From Paenibacillus nuruki (lineage in GTDB: Bacteria > Bacillota > Bacilli > Paenibacillales > Paenibacillaceae): a DNA stretch of 64,000 nucleotides. The DNA is taken from NCBI RefSeq assembly GCF_001721045.1, contig NZ_MDER01000096.1, positions 62,001 through 126,000 on the forward strand, read 5' to 3'. Positions 1-10,461 of the stretch are shown piece after piece; the first letter of the stretch is position 1, and each line of letters starts with the position of its first letter. A program made the translations under genes and the position numbers. Below the pieces are notes generated by a model, which did not search any database, was not told the DNA's origin, and saw nothing but the letters and a program-made list of their open reading frames with translations.

Positions 1-598
1 CTGCTTTTTTCGGTAAGCGATCACGATTGATTAACAAAGCAAAAATAGCTCCGATTCCTGCAAGTACTACAGCACTCCATAATGTCTGCATATACCCTAG
101 ATGTTTGATTGCATAACTGGAATAATAAGCTCCCAATACAAACATACCTCCGGAATAAGCGACCCAGAACCAACCAATCGCAGTACTTAATTTATTTTCA
201 GGACTACGATAAGTGACCCATGTTAAAAAGGAATACGCAAATAATGGATATCCGAATCCTTTGACAGCATACGTTAACAACATTATTGGATAGTTCAAAT
301 CAGTGATGCCGAAAGCAATAAAAGCAGACGTACCGATTACATAAGCGATAAACCCGATCAACATCGACTTTTTCGCTCCAAATGCTTCTAAAAATACGCC
401 TGAGAACCATGAAGCTATTGCAAGAGTGACTCCGTATACAGTAAATAGTAGACTGGCTTGTTGTACACTAAGTCCTCGTTCAACCAAATAAGGACTTAAC
501 CAACCTGCTTCTAACCCATCTCCCATCATAAAAATCAATACTCCGAGATAGCCCCAGACTAGTGTTTTGGGGATACCGACTCGATCCAATATATTCAT
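1..598 (-). CDS. yoaB: MFS transporter, YoaB/CsbX type (3' end cut by window edge)
   Basis: Start is the ATG at 596-598, preceded by an AAGGAG-type site. The visible 199 residues begin MNILDRVGIPKTLVWGYLG and form several hydrophobic membrane segments, with a charged loop after the second helix as in major facilitator proteins. The reading frame stays open to base 1, so about half of the protein is missing. The family assignment (CsbX/YoaB, a polyol or organic-anion permease group) rests on the sequence style and on the gene order yoaD-yoaC-yoaB, which matches Bacillus subtilis. It is probably the last gene of the SAM-riboswitch transcript, 64 bases behind the kinase. It should import the substrate that the kinase and dehydrogenase act on; that substrate is not known. 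Confidence 0.75.
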   Translation of the reverse strand, partial: MNILDRVGIPKTLVWGYLGVLIFMMGDGLEAGWLSPYLVERGLSVQQASLLFTVYGVTLAIASWFSGVFLEAFGAKKSMLIGFIAYVIGTSAFIAFGITDLNYPIMLLTYAVKGFGYPLFAYSFLTWVTYRSPENKLSTAIGWFWVAYSGGMFVLGAYYSSYAIKHLGYMQTLWSAVVLAGIGAIFALLINRDRLPKKA

Positions 599-662
599 AC
601 TCCACACTCCTTTTCTTTTTTGACTATGGATATTGATGTGTAACATCAAAAATAATTATTTT

Positions 663-2135
663 TTATCCAGAAGGGGTTGTTGCTGATTCTGCTAATTGTA
701 ATTGTGCAAAAAAGAGCTGTGCCGCATGCCATTGTTGATAATCTTTTTGCAATTGATCTGAAGATTGAGGATAAAAAGATTCTATCTGTTCTTCTTGCGT
801 TGAATCTATACTCAAAGCTTGATTACAGATATAAGCGGCACCGACAATAGATGCATGTTCGAACCCAGCACGAATCCGAATTTCTTTGCCCAACAGATCC
901 GCAATACTTTGGATCAGAGTACGGCTTTGTAATCCACCGCCACATGCCCAGATATACGAACGATCTAGTGATATCACTTGTGCCAGTTGATCGAAGTTCA
1001 CTTTGATTGAAAATGCAATCTCATGTAAGGCGGATCTGACAAAATGAGCACGACTTAATTGATCTGATAATGGAGCATCAAATAAAAATCCTCCACGTAC
1101 ACGTGCATTTTTGGCAGAAGATAGATAAGAACCTAAGGCTGCAATACATTGACTTTCGCCAAGCGCATCCATCTCTTGCTCCATCACGTCATATCCTTCA
1201 TTAGGATAGAAAATAGATTGCAATTTCTGATAATTCAAGCCTGTAATGCCTGGATTGGTTTCGATCAAAAATTGATGAGGTGCCGTATACGCATTAATCC
1301 ATGCTTGCGCTGAATCATCGGTAGTAAATATACTTGTAATTTTAGCGATAGGTGTCGTAGTTCCTGATACGATAACAATATCTTCAGCCTCTGCGCCTGT
1401 ACTATGAATAGCCAGCTGTGTATCTCCACCACCTACGATCACAGGTGTATCTATAGGTAGATTTAACTCTGCTGCTATAGCGGGTATGACTGTCCCAAGT
1501 ACACTGCCTGAAGACACCAACTCTGGCAGTACAGTAGGTGAGATTCCAAGTACACTACACATCTCGTCTGACCAGTTTCCTTGCTCTACATCGTATAAAA
1601 GAGTCTCACATGCTTGAGAAGGTTCATAACTTAACGATCCACTGAGCGTATATGTCACCCAATCACTAATACTTGTCAAACGATGTAACCGTTGATACTG
1701 CTCTGAACGACGTTCGCGTAACCCGACTAATTTCATCGCTGAAAATAAAGCAGATGGTGTTCTTCCTGTTCTATGATAAATAGATGATAGATCTGTATAC
1801 TGTTCTTCCCACTCTCGTCCACGGTTATCAATATTCGGTAATCCTAAATACGATTCTCCTGCTTCGTCGATCAATACAATCCCTTGACGTTGACTGGTCG
1901 AAGTAATCGCTGTGATATGAATATCAGGTACTCTAGATAATGCTACCTTCGTCAACCCGGCAATCTGTTCCCACAATACTTCAGGTACAAAGTGACGTGC
2001 ATCTGGATACTGTTCATCATTGTGATAGACAATATCAGCACGTTCGATCGATAATACGTTCCCATGGATATCAACAACGGCTACACGGGCATTACCTGTA
2101 CCAATATCAAAGACTAGATAAGCTTGTTGTGTCAT
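663..2135 (-). CDS. yoaC: FGGY-family carbohydrate kinase (YoaC-like)
   Basis: This 490-residue protein is a full-length FGGY sugar kinase, which transfers phosphate from ATP to a sugar or polyol in the cytoplasm. The N-terminal phosphate-1 motif DIGTGNARVAVVD lies at about residues 10-22, GGGDTQLA and SGTTTP near 240-260, and the C-terminal ATP-binding CGGGLQSRTLIQSIADLLG near 395. The start ATG has a GGAGG site 8 bases upstream and overlaps the end of the dehydrogenase gene by 29 bases, which suggests translational coupling. Gene order (dehydrogenase, kinase, MFS transporter) equals yoaDCB of B. subtilis, whose substrate is not established. Xylulokinase-like or gluconate-kinase-like activity cannot be told apart from sequence alone. 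Confidence 0.85.
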   Translation of the reverse strand: MTQQAYLVFDIGTGNARVAVVDIHGNVLSIERADIVYHNDEQYPDARHFVPEVLWEQIAGLTKVALSRVPDIHITAITSTSQRQGIVLIDEAGESYLGLPNIDNRGREWEEQYTDLSSIYHRTGRTPSALFSAMKLVGLRERRSEQYQRLHRLTSISDWVTYTLSGSLSYEPSQACETLLYDVEQGNWSDEMCSVLGISPTVLPELVSSGSVLGTVIPAIAAELNLPIDTPVIVGGGDTQLAIHSTGAEAEDIVIVSGTTTPIAKITSIFTTDDSAQAWINAYTAPHQFLIETNPGITGLNYQKLQSIFYPNEGYDVMEQEMDALGESQCIAALGSYLSSAKNARVRGGFLFDAPLSDQLSRAHFVRSALHEIAFSIKVNFDQLAQVISLDRSYIWACGGGLQSRTLIQSIADLLGKEIRIRAGFEHASIVGAAYICNQALSIDSTQEEQIESFYPQSSDQLQKDYQQWHAAQLFFAQLQLAESATTPSG

Positions 2136-3135
2136 TATTCATATCCTCCAAGATCGCTTTATTGTAGAGCACTTTCACATCAGTCTGCTGATGTTCAAAC
2201 CAATCAATTAACGCGGTATTCATAATCTCTACATGATGATCTTCTACTTCATAAGTAGCACCTGCTAGATGCGGAATGGCTAATACATTCGGCAATGAAA
2301 TCAATTCATAATCTTTGGGAAGTGGTGGTTCTTGATCAAATACATCAATAATCGCTCCACGAATCTGATTCTGTTGTAACCGTTCAACCAGTACATCATG
2401 ATCTACCACAATCGAACGAGCCGTATTTACAAAAATAACGTCGCTTTTCATCGATTGTAATAATGTTTTATCGATCAATCCTTTGGTATCTTCAGTGACT
2501 GGTAAATGAATTGATATGATATCGCTGGTTGAAAATAACTCCTCTAACGATACTTTCTGATCACGTGGATCCGGGCTTGTCACATAAGGATCGTAATAAC
2601 GAATATCACAAGGAAAGCTACGTAGAATACCTGCGGTACGCTGAGCTACAGCTCCAAAACCGACCATACCTACTGTTTTCCCTGCTAGTTCATTACCTTT
2701 GAATTTGAGATAAGCGGTTAAACTGCCACTTTGCCATTGCTTGTCTTCCAACCATTGGCTGGATGGAATAATACGACGTAGAAAAGTAATCAGACTGCCT
2801 ACAACCATTTCTGCTACAGCCTGTGCATTACGTGCAGGCGTATAAAAGACTGGAATACGGCGATGGGTGGCAACAGGAACATCTACATTGGAAGGTGTTC
2901 CACGGCAGACACCGATAAATTGTAGATTGGGCACCGATTGAATAACTTTTTCAGTTACCAGATCAAGTTCTGCAATCAGTCCATCTGCTTGTGTTTCTTG
3001 TAATAAAGAAATTAATTCGTCTTCTTGATAGGCTTGTCCATGATCTTTCCAACAACGATAGATAACTTCTCCAAAAGTATCAGCGAGTTGCTGACGACCT
3101 TGCTCGTTATAAGGGGCAGTAATTAATATTTTCAT
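2107..3135 (-). CDS. yoaD: D-2-hydroxyacid dehydrogenase (YoaD-like), SAM-riboswitch controlled
   Basis: The protein has 342 residues when started at the ATG at 3133-3135, which carries an AAAGGAG site 8 bases upstream. An in-frame extension to 3306 exists but runs back to the riboswitch terminator and has no ribosome site. It is a D-isomer 2-hydroxyacid dehydrogenase of the phosphoglycerate dehydrogenase type: NAD-binding VGMVGFGAVAQ, catalytic Arg in NTARS, Glu in FDQEPP and His in IPHLAGAT form the usual Arg-Glu-His triad. It lacks a C-terminal ACT domain, so it is unlikely to be the feedback-regulated SerA. It is first in the operon and lies directly behind the S-box leader, so SAM should repress it. 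The actual 2-hydroxyacid is unknown. Confidence 0.85.
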   Translation of the reverse strand: MKILITAPYNEQGRQQLADTFGEVIYRCWKDHGQAYQEDELISLLQETQADGLIAELDLVTEKVIQSVPNLQFIGVCRGTPSNVDVPVATHRRIPVFYTPARNAQAVAEMVVGSLITFLRRIIPSSQWLEDKQWQSGSLTAYLKFKGNELAGKTVGMVGFGAVAQRTAGILRSFPCDIRYYDPYVTSPDPRDQKVSLEELFSTSDIISIHLPVTEDTKGLIDKTLLQSMKSDVIFVNTARSIVVDHDVLVERLQQNQIRGAIIDVFDQEPPLPKDYELISLPNVLAIPHLAGATYEVEDHHVEIMNTALIDWFEHQQTDVKVLYNKAILEDMNNDTTSLSSL

Positions 3136-3280
3136 TATTGAATCTCCTTTGGTACACTTAGGTGCAGTGTTATTTAAGTGAAGCTTTAAAGTAAGAAAGT
3201 ATGAACTTATAGCATGTTCTCCTTTTGATCCAAATGGAAGGATCATATGAGATATAGATATGATGAGTAAAAGGATAAAA

Positions 3281-3317
3281 TATAAAAAACCTCTTTCCCA
3301 AATCAAGGAAAGAGGTT
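3281..3317 (-). terminator. Riboswitch-controlled intrinsic terminator
   Basis: Perfect 11-base arms AACCTCTTTCC (3288-3298) and GGAAAGAGGTT (3307-3317) flank an 8-base loop and are followed on the minus strand by a run of six T. It lies between the S-box aptamer and the yoaD start and is the expression platform of that riboswitch. Confidence 0.9.
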
Positions 3318-3370
3318 ATCTAAATATTCACTATACTGTTGTATATTTACAAACAGCTAATGCAATAATT

Positions 3371-3470
3371 CATCCTGCTTTCCTATCTCCCAAGCGATTC
3401 AAGCTTGCTGGAATTGGCACGTTTTTGCCGAGGTTTCGTAGGGCCAGTCCCTCCACCTCTCTGGATAGAA
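3371..3470 (-). ncRNA. SAM-I (S-box) riboswitch aptamer
   Basis: Read on the minus strand the segment contains the hallmark S-box core ATCCAGAGAGGTGGAGGG followed by ACTGGCCC, then GAAACCTCGGCA, GTGCCAATTCCAGCA and a GAGATAGGAAAGC stretch. Closing bases ATCC (3463-3466) can pair with GGAT (3372-3375) to form P1. An intrinsic terminator follows about 55 bases downstream. By analogy with characterised S-box leaders, SAM binding should favour the terminator and switch off the dehydrogenase-kinase-transporter operon. Confidence 0.93.
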
Positions 3471-3569
3471 AATCTAATGTATGCAGTTGTCGAAAAAACT
3501 TGCAAATCAGGATCAGACACGATAAGGTATAAAACATCTAATTTTGTCGAATTCGAAATAATTTTCTTA

Positions 3570-3598
3570 ATTCTAATTAAACCCAGTAAAAAAGTCAA
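3570..3598 (-). promoter_or_regulatory. Vegetative promoter of the S-box operon
   Basis: On the minus strand TTGACT (3593-3598) and TAGAAT (3570-3575) are 17 bases apart, each one base off the SigA consensus. Transcription would start near 3563, about 95 bases before the aptamer. Confidence 0.65.
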
Positions 3599-3693
3599 CA
3601 TTAAATCTAAAATTTGATTTATGATAAATACAACATGTACACATCGTATGTATAATTTAAATTGTTTGATGTATTTTGAAAGGAGCTTGGTAT

Positions 3694-5745
3694 ATGTCTA
3701 CTTATATTGATCAACAAGATGGGGTATTTCCTTCTGTCTGCTCACTCGATTGTCCCGATCAATGCGGACTGCTTGTTCATAAAGAAAAGGGTAAAATCGT
3801 CAAAATTGCAGGCGACCCTAATCATCCTGTTACTAAAGGCAATATCTGCAATAAAGTTCGCAATATGGCTGAACGTATCTATGATACGAAGCGTCTGACG
3901 ACTCCGCTTAAACGTGTTGGTGCTAAAGGAGAAGGATCATTTGAGCCTATTTCGTGGGAAGACGCTATCTCTACCATTACATCGAATTGGAAACAAATGA
4001 TTGCTACATCAGGTCCTGAAAGTATTCTTCCTTACAGTTTCTACGGAAATATGGGCAATCTGTCAGCAGAAGGTATGGATCGTCGCTTTTTCCATCATAT
4101 GGGTGCCAGTCTACTAGAACGTACGATTTGTACGGCTGCCGGTTCAGCAGGATATAAATATACAATGGGTGGCAGTATCGGTGCCGATCCTGAAGATACT
4201 GTAGATACACAGCTTTTTATTTTCTGGGGAATCAATGCCGTAAGTACTAATATGCATCAAGTCACTTTAGCTCAACAAGCTCGCAAAAAAGGCGCTAAAG
4301 TCATCGTAATCGATGTTCACAAAAATCAAACAGGTCGATCAGCAGATTGGTTTATCCCTATTTTGCCGGGGACGGATAGTGCACTTGCTCTAGGCATGAT
4401 GCATATTTTATTTGCCGAACATAAAGTAGACCAAGCTTTTATGGAGCAATATACCGTAGGTCATGAACAACTTCGTGAGCATGTGAAACAATACGATCCA
4501 GCCACAGTATCTGCGATTACAGGCGTACCTGTCGATGATCTATATCGGTTAACACGTATGTATGGAGATGCCAGCCCTGCTCTAATTCGCATCGGAAATG
4601 GATTACAACATCATGACAATGGTGGTATGAATGTACGTACCATTACGTGTCTGCCTGCGATTACAGGGCAATGGTTAGTACGTGGCGGTGGTGCAATCAA
4701 ATCCAATACATTCCAGCTTAGCTTTAACGAAGAAGCATTACAGCGTCCAGACTTGCTCATCAATCGCAATACACGCTCTTTCAATATGAACCAATTGGGT
4801 CGTGTATTATTAGAAGAATCTGAACCTGTACAGTCTCTGTATGTGTATAATTCGAATCCTGCTGTTGTCACTCCTGAATCTAGTAAAGTGCGTAAAGGAT
4901 TAGCACGAGAAGATTTGTTCACTGTTGTTCATGATCTCTTTTTAACCGAAACCGCTAAGTATGCAGATATCGTTTTACCAGCTACATCTGCTTTTGAAAA
5001 TACAGATTTCTATGCGTCTTACTGGCATCATTATATGCAGATTCAACAACCTGTTATTGCTCGCTATGGTGAAAGTAAATCGAATACTGAAGTCTTTCGC
5101 TTACTTGCTACAGCTATGGGGTATGAAGAACAAGCATTACAAGACAGCGATGAACAGTTAATTCGTCAAGCGCTCGATCACCCTGCGAATCCTGCACTGA
5201 AAAATATCACCTATGATTCACTAATGGAACATCAATATGTCAAAGCAGATCGACAATATATTTTCCCAGATCGCTTACCTACACCTAGCGGTAAGATCGA
5301 ATTGTATTCTGAAGATATGGAACGTGATGGATTACCTCCATTGCCAACCTATACACCACTTCAAGAACAAGGTACTCATCCTTATATTTTTGTGCCGGGT
5401 CCTAATCATAACTTTTTGAATTCAACATTCTCTAATAATGCCAAGCATATCGGTCTTGAAAAAACACCGAAGCTATTTATGAATACTACTGATGCACAGA
5501 ATGCAGGTATCGAAGATGGAGACTGGGTCACCGTCTGGAACGAGCGGGGTTCTTGTGAATTGCTTGCTACGGTAGGTGAACATGTATTACCGGGTGTTGT
5601 CGTCAGTCAAGGACTGTGGGCAGATACAGATAACAATCAAGCGACACATCTAGTCAATGCTCTAACACCTGATCGCTTAGCCGATATGGGTGGCGGTGCG
5701 ACATTCTTTTCCGGTCGAGTCGATGTGATGAAGAAGTCCAGTTAA
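3694..5745 (+). CDS. yoaE: Molybdopterin-dependent oxidoreductase (YoaE-like)
   Basis: The 683-residue start at ATG 3694 is chosen because AAAGGAG lies 8 bases before it; an upstream in-frame TTG at 3676 would overlap that site. Cysteines 16, 20, 24 and 52 (C-x3-C-x3-C-x27-C) form the N-terminal [4Fe-4S] motif of the DMSO-reductase/formate-dehydrogenase superfamily. Cys146 in ERTICTAAG sits where the molybdenum ligand is found in formate dehydrogenases and Nap. A C-terminal molydopterin dinucleotide-binding domain follows (about residues 560-680). No Tat signal is seen, so it should act in the cytoplasm. It is transcribed divergently from the S-box operon, as yoaE is from yoaD in B. subtilis. 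The substrate is unknown; YoaE is often annotated as a putative formate dehydrogenase, but this is not proven. Confidence 0.87.
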   Translation: MSTYIDQQDGVFPSVCSLDCPDQCGLLVHKEKGKIVKIAGDPNHPVTKGNICNKVRNMAERIYDTKRLTTPLKRVGAKGEGSFEPISWEDAISTITSNWKQMIATSGPESILPYSFYGNMGNLSAEGMDRRFFHHMGASLLERTICTAAGSAGYKYTMGGSIGADPEDTVDTQLFIFWGINAVSTNMHQVTLAQQARKKGAKVIVIDVHKNQTGRSADWFIPILPGTDSALALGMMHILFAEHKVDQAFMEQYTVGHEQLREHVKQYDPATVSAITGVPVDDLYRLTRMYGDASPALIRIGNGLQHHDNGGMNVRTITCLPAITGQWLVRGGGAIKSNTFQLSFNEEALQRPDLLINRNTRSFNMNQLGRVLLEESEPVQSLYVYNSNPAVVTPESSKVRKGLAREDLFTVVHDLFLTETAKYADIVLPATSAFENTDFYASYWHHYMQIQQPVIARYGESKSNTEVFRLLATAMGYEEQALQDSDEQLIRQALDHPANPALKNITYDSLMEHQYVKADRQYIFPDRLPTPSGKIELYSEDMERDGLPPLPTYTPLQEQGTHPYIFVPGPNHNFLNSTFSNNAKHIGLEKTPKLFMNTTDAQNAGIEDGDWVTVWNERGSCELLATVGEHVLPGVVVSQGLWADTDNNQATHLVNALTPDRLADMGGGATFFSGRVDVMKKSS

Positions 5746-5779
5746 TATTCAAATATTTATCCATCAACGACCATAGATG

Positions 5780-6757
5780 TTAGACACTACTGCGTTCGAT
5801 TAATGTATAGGGAATAAGCCGTTTGGCTGAAGTTAATGTAGGATCAAGGCTACGTTCATAAAATAAAGAAAAAGCTTGTCTGCCGATTTCTTGCAAATTT
5901 TGATCAATCGTCGTGAGTTGCAAGCCTGCGGAGATCGGCTGATTATCATAACCGATAATCGCTAATTGATCTGGAATACGTAGACCATATTGGCGAGCGC
6001 CTAACATCACACCTGCGGCAGCTTCATCCCCTGTAACGATCAATGCAGAAGGTGGTTTATCCATTTCAGCAATCTGTTTCGCAATTTGTTCGCCATCACT
6101 CATATGAATACAATCTGGAAAAATCCACTCTGAATACACTTCAAGCCCTGCGGCATGGAGTGTATTTTGATATGCACGGAATCGCGCTTGACTGCTGGCA
6201 CTTGTTTTGCGACCAACACAATAACCGATTCGGGTATAACCACGATCTAATAAATACTGAATTCCACTACAAAAAGCATCATAATGATCAGTATAGACTG
6301 CTGATAGATTAGACTCTTCTGTATACTCACAGACGACTATAGGCCCTGATTCACTGTAGGACTGAAATTCTGCCCACGGCAATACACGTGAACATGAAAT
6401 AACGCCATCCACTTGTCTTGTACTGAGCATATGTAGATATTCCCGTTCTTGATCTGGATTATATGAAGTCTGACATAACAATACATGATATCCATATTGA
6501 TAAGCTTCTTCCATCACTCCTGCAATAATGGCATGATAATACGGATGATGACTAAAAGGCAAAATCAAGCCGACTGTACGTGTTTTGCCACGGATCAGAC
6601 TGATCGCTTGTGAATTAGGCGTATAGCTATTCTGTTCGATCACTTGCTGAACGCGCAATCGCTTATCTTCACTGACATACGGATGATGGTTGAGCACTCT
6701 GGAGACTGTAGTGACGGATACGCCTGCTTGTTTGGCAATTTGTTTGATATTGACCAT
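5780..6757 (-). CDS. LacI-family transcriptional repressor
   Basis: A 325-residue LacI/GalR regulator. The helix-turn-helix IKQIAKQAGVSVTTVSRVL is at residues 4-22, followed by the hinge helix region and a periplasmic-binding-protein-like sugar-binding domain (TRTVGLILPFSHHPYYHAIIAG near 63 to the C-terminus). It lies directly downstream, on the same strand, of the GH1 phospho-beta-glucosidase, but a strong hairpin at 6841-6885 separates the two, so it probably has its own promoter as well. The natural target is the palindrome TGAAATGCATTTCA at 8389-8402 in the glucosidase promoter. Its inducer would then be a phospho-beta-glucoside or related sugar; this is inferred from context only. Confidence 0.88.
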   Translation of the reverse strand: MVNIKQIAKQAGVSVTTVSRVLNHHPYVSEDKRLRVQQVIEQNSYTPNSQAISLIRGKTRTVGLILPFSHHPYYHAIIAGVMEEAYQYGYHVLLCQTSYNPDQEREYLHMLSTRQVDGVISCSRVLPWAEFQSYSESGPIVVCEYTEESNLSAVYTDHYDAFCSGIQYLLDRGYTRIGYCVGRKTSASSQARFRAYQNTLHAAGLEVYSEWIFPDCIHMSDGEQIAKQIAEMDKPPSALIVTGDEAAAGVMLGARQYGLRIPDQLAIIGYDNQPISAGLQLTTIDQNLQEIGRQAFSLFYERSLDPTLTSAKRLIPYTLIERSSV

Positions 6758-6840
6758 AAGGCCACTCCTTTCTGTTTATACCATTTCAATAAACTTTGTG
6801 TATTATTTCTATCATAGCTTATAAATGATAAAAACGATAA

Positions 6841-6885
6841 AAACCGTTTATTCTTCTTAGTCATCTAACGAAGAATAAACGGTTT
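6841..6885 (-). terminator. Terminator of the phospho-beta-glucosidase gene
   Basis: Fifteen-base perfect arms AAACCGTTTATTCTT (6841-6855) and AAGAATAAACGGTTT (6871-6885). On the minus strand the arm ends in TTTTTATCGTTTTT, so it ends transcription of the GH1 gene before the lacI-type gene. Confidence 0.85.
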
Positions 6886-6907
6886 ATTTAGATATAAAGG
6901 GATCTTA

Positions 6908-8404
<1,497 letters not shown>

Positions 8405-8415
8405 TCAAGCACTGT

Positions 8416-9513
8416 TTATTTCAGTGGTTCAGCTAACTTCACCTGATTACGTCCCGAAGACTTCGCCACATACAATGCTCGATCTGCTTGTTCAAACATA
8501 TTTTCAGGCTGATCTTGCGGATAACAACTAATTCCTATTGAGATGGTGACCTGAATAATCTGTCCATCTTCTAATTCAAATGGATGAACTTCGACCTTTT
8601 TACGAATAGACTCTGCTATCTTTAGCGTCTTTTCTATAGTGCAATCATTCAAAATAGCAGCGAATTCTTCTCCGCCTTTACGAGCACAATAATCATTCGA
8701 TCGCATAGTCATCTTTAATAACTGAGCCACTTGGATCAAAATAACATCACCATTCAGATGCCCGTACGTATCATTAACTTGTTTAAAATGATCAAGATCA
8801 AACATAAGCAAACTAAAAGGCTGTGCTTGATACGCTATATTCATTGTTTTTTGCTCAAACATTTTCTCAAACGCCCTTGGATTATGAAGCCCTGTTAAGA
8901 AATCGAGATTGACCGCTTCACGCATCAGTAGTAATGCATCATCCGTACGTTTCATATAACGAAGCAAATAGTAGACGAATAAGACCGCAGGAATATAAAA
9001 AAGGGAAAAAATAATAATCGTAAAAAAGGCTTTCTCACCCAATACAGAAAAAACAGATAAACCATATACAAGTAAAATACCAAACATCATACGAACCCAT
9101 TGTGATAAGACTAATTCTTTGCCTTTTTTGATAAAAAATCCAGTCACAATAAAGGTAAAGATCGCATTAAAAAAGCCAATAAATGAACTAAAATTAATCG
9201 GATCAATCAAAAAGAGTCGATATACGCCAATAATAACAGCAGTCACCAAACTACTTAATGCCCCGCCAAAATAAAAGGAAAGGATAATAGCCACTTGGCG
9301 AAGATCCAGCACGATCATATCTGATAAACGAAATGAAAAGTATTTGGTAAGCATAATACCAATCACACCAGCAAATATACCGGATACTAATTTGACATAC
9401 AATGAATGGATATCGATTCGTTTACTAAGCCATTTTAATATTAAATTACCAAAGAAAAGAGTTGTGGTTAGAAACGTAAGATTGTTCAGCAGGGATTGAA
9501 TAATAGTTATCAT
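8416..9513 (-). CDS. Membrane diguanylate cyclase (GGDEF, LytS-like membrane domain)
   Basis: The start chosen is ATG 9511-9513 (365 residues), which has GAGG 8-9 bases upstream; a longer frame to 9564 has none. About six hydrophobic segments fill residues 1-200 and resemble the 5TMR-LYT sensor domain (LRQVAIILSFYFGGALSSLVTA). The GGDEF domain (about 215-365) has an intact active-site GGEEF and, exactly five residues before it, RSND, which fits the RxxD inhibitory site, so both synthesis of cyclic di-GMP and product inhibition are likely. It is a single gene whose 3' end reaches the promoter region of the glucosidase gene. The signal it senses is unknown. Confidence 0.88.
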   Translation of the reverse strand: MITIIQSLLNNLTFLTTTLFFGNLILKWLSKRIDIHSLYVKLVSGIFAGVIGIMLTKYFSFRLSDMIVLDLRQVAIILSFYFGGALSSLVTAVIIGVYRLFLIDPINFSSFIGFFNAIFTFIVTGFFIKKGKELVLSQWVRMMFGILLVYGLSVFSVLGEKAFFTIIIFSLFYIPAVLFVYYLLRYMKRTDDALLLMREAVNLDFLTGLHNPRAFEKMFEQKTMNIAYQAQPFSLLMFDLDHFKQVNDTYGHLNGDVILIQVAQLLKMTMRSNDYCARKGGEEFAAILNDCTIEKTLKIAESIRKKVEVHPFELEDGQIIQVTISIGISCYPQDQPENMFEQADRALYVAKSSGRNQVKLAEPLK

Positions 9514-9575
9514 CTCAAAATCCTCATCTATGAATTTGAAAAGCATTACGTGTAGATCAATCAAATAGATAGATC

Positions 9576-9602
9576 AAAAAAGCTCCCTATACTGGGAGCT
9601 TC
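9576..9602 (-). terminator. Terminator of the yqe operon
   Basis: AAGCTCCC and GGGAGCTT arms around TATACT-type loop sequence, followed on the minus strand by TTTTTT. It ends the long minus-strand yqeG-yqeM operon behind yqeM. Confidence 0.85.
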
Positions 9603-9619
9603 TTATAAAGCATATCATA

Positions 9620-10390
9620 TTATTTAATCGCTACAAAGAACAATCTAGACGCATCATTACCAGCTTCAACCCATTCAAAGTCAGCGTAACAATGTACATC
9701 TCGAAAACCTGCTTTGATTAATTCTGTTTTCAGCCATTCTGGATCATATGAACGCTGAACATGCGTTTCTTCAAATCGTTCATATAAAGCATTACGCTCT
9801 TCACCTGCACGGGCAAAAATCGTCAAATGATGCTCGATCTCAGTACGAACTTGATCATATTCACATGTCCATAAATATGAAACAGAACGCTCATCTAACA
9901 TAAAAGGTTGCTCTTCATCGTAACGGCGTAGGGTCTGCGGATGATGAACATCAAACACAAACGTACCACCTGATTTGAGCCCTTTATACGTAGATTGGAA
10001 TGTATCTACGATATATTCAGGTTCTGTTAAATAATTAAGACAATCGCAAAATGAAATTACACTATCCACAGGCTCTGGCAGCATCCAATGCGTCATATTT
10101 TGACACACCCAATTGACACTCCCGTTTTGGAAAAGACGGTGTCCTTGCGGAGTCGATTCTAGCTTGTCTTTAGCAACAGATAACATATCCGAAGATAAAT
10201 CGATTCCTGTCACTTGAAAGCCTGCATTGACCAGTGGAATGGTAATGCTCCCTGTTCCACAGCCAAGCTCAGCGACGGTACGAGGCATACCATATTTATC
10301 CCAGACTTCACGTACAAAACGTAACCAATCTGGATAGGGCATGTCTGCCATTAATTCATCATATACATAAGCAAACTTCCGGTACGACAA
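9620..10390 (-). CDS. yqeM: Class I SAM-dependent methyltransferase (YqeM)
   Basis: Rossmann-fold methyltransferase with SAM-binding motif I VAELGCGTGSITIPL and motif II GIDLSSDML. The start proposed is TTG 10388-10390, giving MSYRKFAYVYDELM, which matches the N-terminus expected for YqeM; GGAAGGAC lies about 10-12 bases upstream. An ATG at 10420 would add ten residues across that ribosome site. It is the last gene of the conserved yqe operon, 71 bases after the S1 protein gene, which is the position yqeM has in B. subtilis after rsfS. Its substrate is not established; a translation-related or small-molecule target is likely from context. Confidence 0.8.
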   Translation of the reverse strand: MSYRKFAYVYDELMADMPYPDWLRFVREVWDKYGMPRTVAELGCGTGSITIPLVNAGFQVTGIDLSSDMLSVAKDKLESTPQGHRLFQNGSVNWVCQNMTHWMLPEPVDSVISFCDCLNYLTEPEYIVDTFQSTYKGLKSGGTFVFDVHHPQTLRRYDEEQPFMLDERSVSYLWTCEYDQVRTEIEHHLTIFARAGEERNALYERFEETHVQRSYDPEWLKTELIKAGFRDVHCYADFEWVEAGNDASRLFFVAIK

Positions 10391-10461
10391 TACGCTAACC
10401 GTCCTTCCGTACATCTGCAATATTGATTACAGAATGATCAATTCATAATACAAGTTATCTA

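Noticed and set aside
3136-3306. In-frame N-terminal extension of the 2-hydroxyacid dehydrogenase
   Set aside because: It runs back to the riboswitch terminator and lacks a ribosome binding site; the ATG at 3135 has AAAGGAG.
3547-3556. Palindrome TCGAATTCGA near the S-box promoter
   Set aside because: Only ten bases, lies downstream of the -10 box in AT-rich sequence; could be chance.
3260-3617. Short overlapping ORFs on both strands
   Set aside because: They lie within the S-box riboswitch, its terminator and promoter and have no ribosome site or family features.
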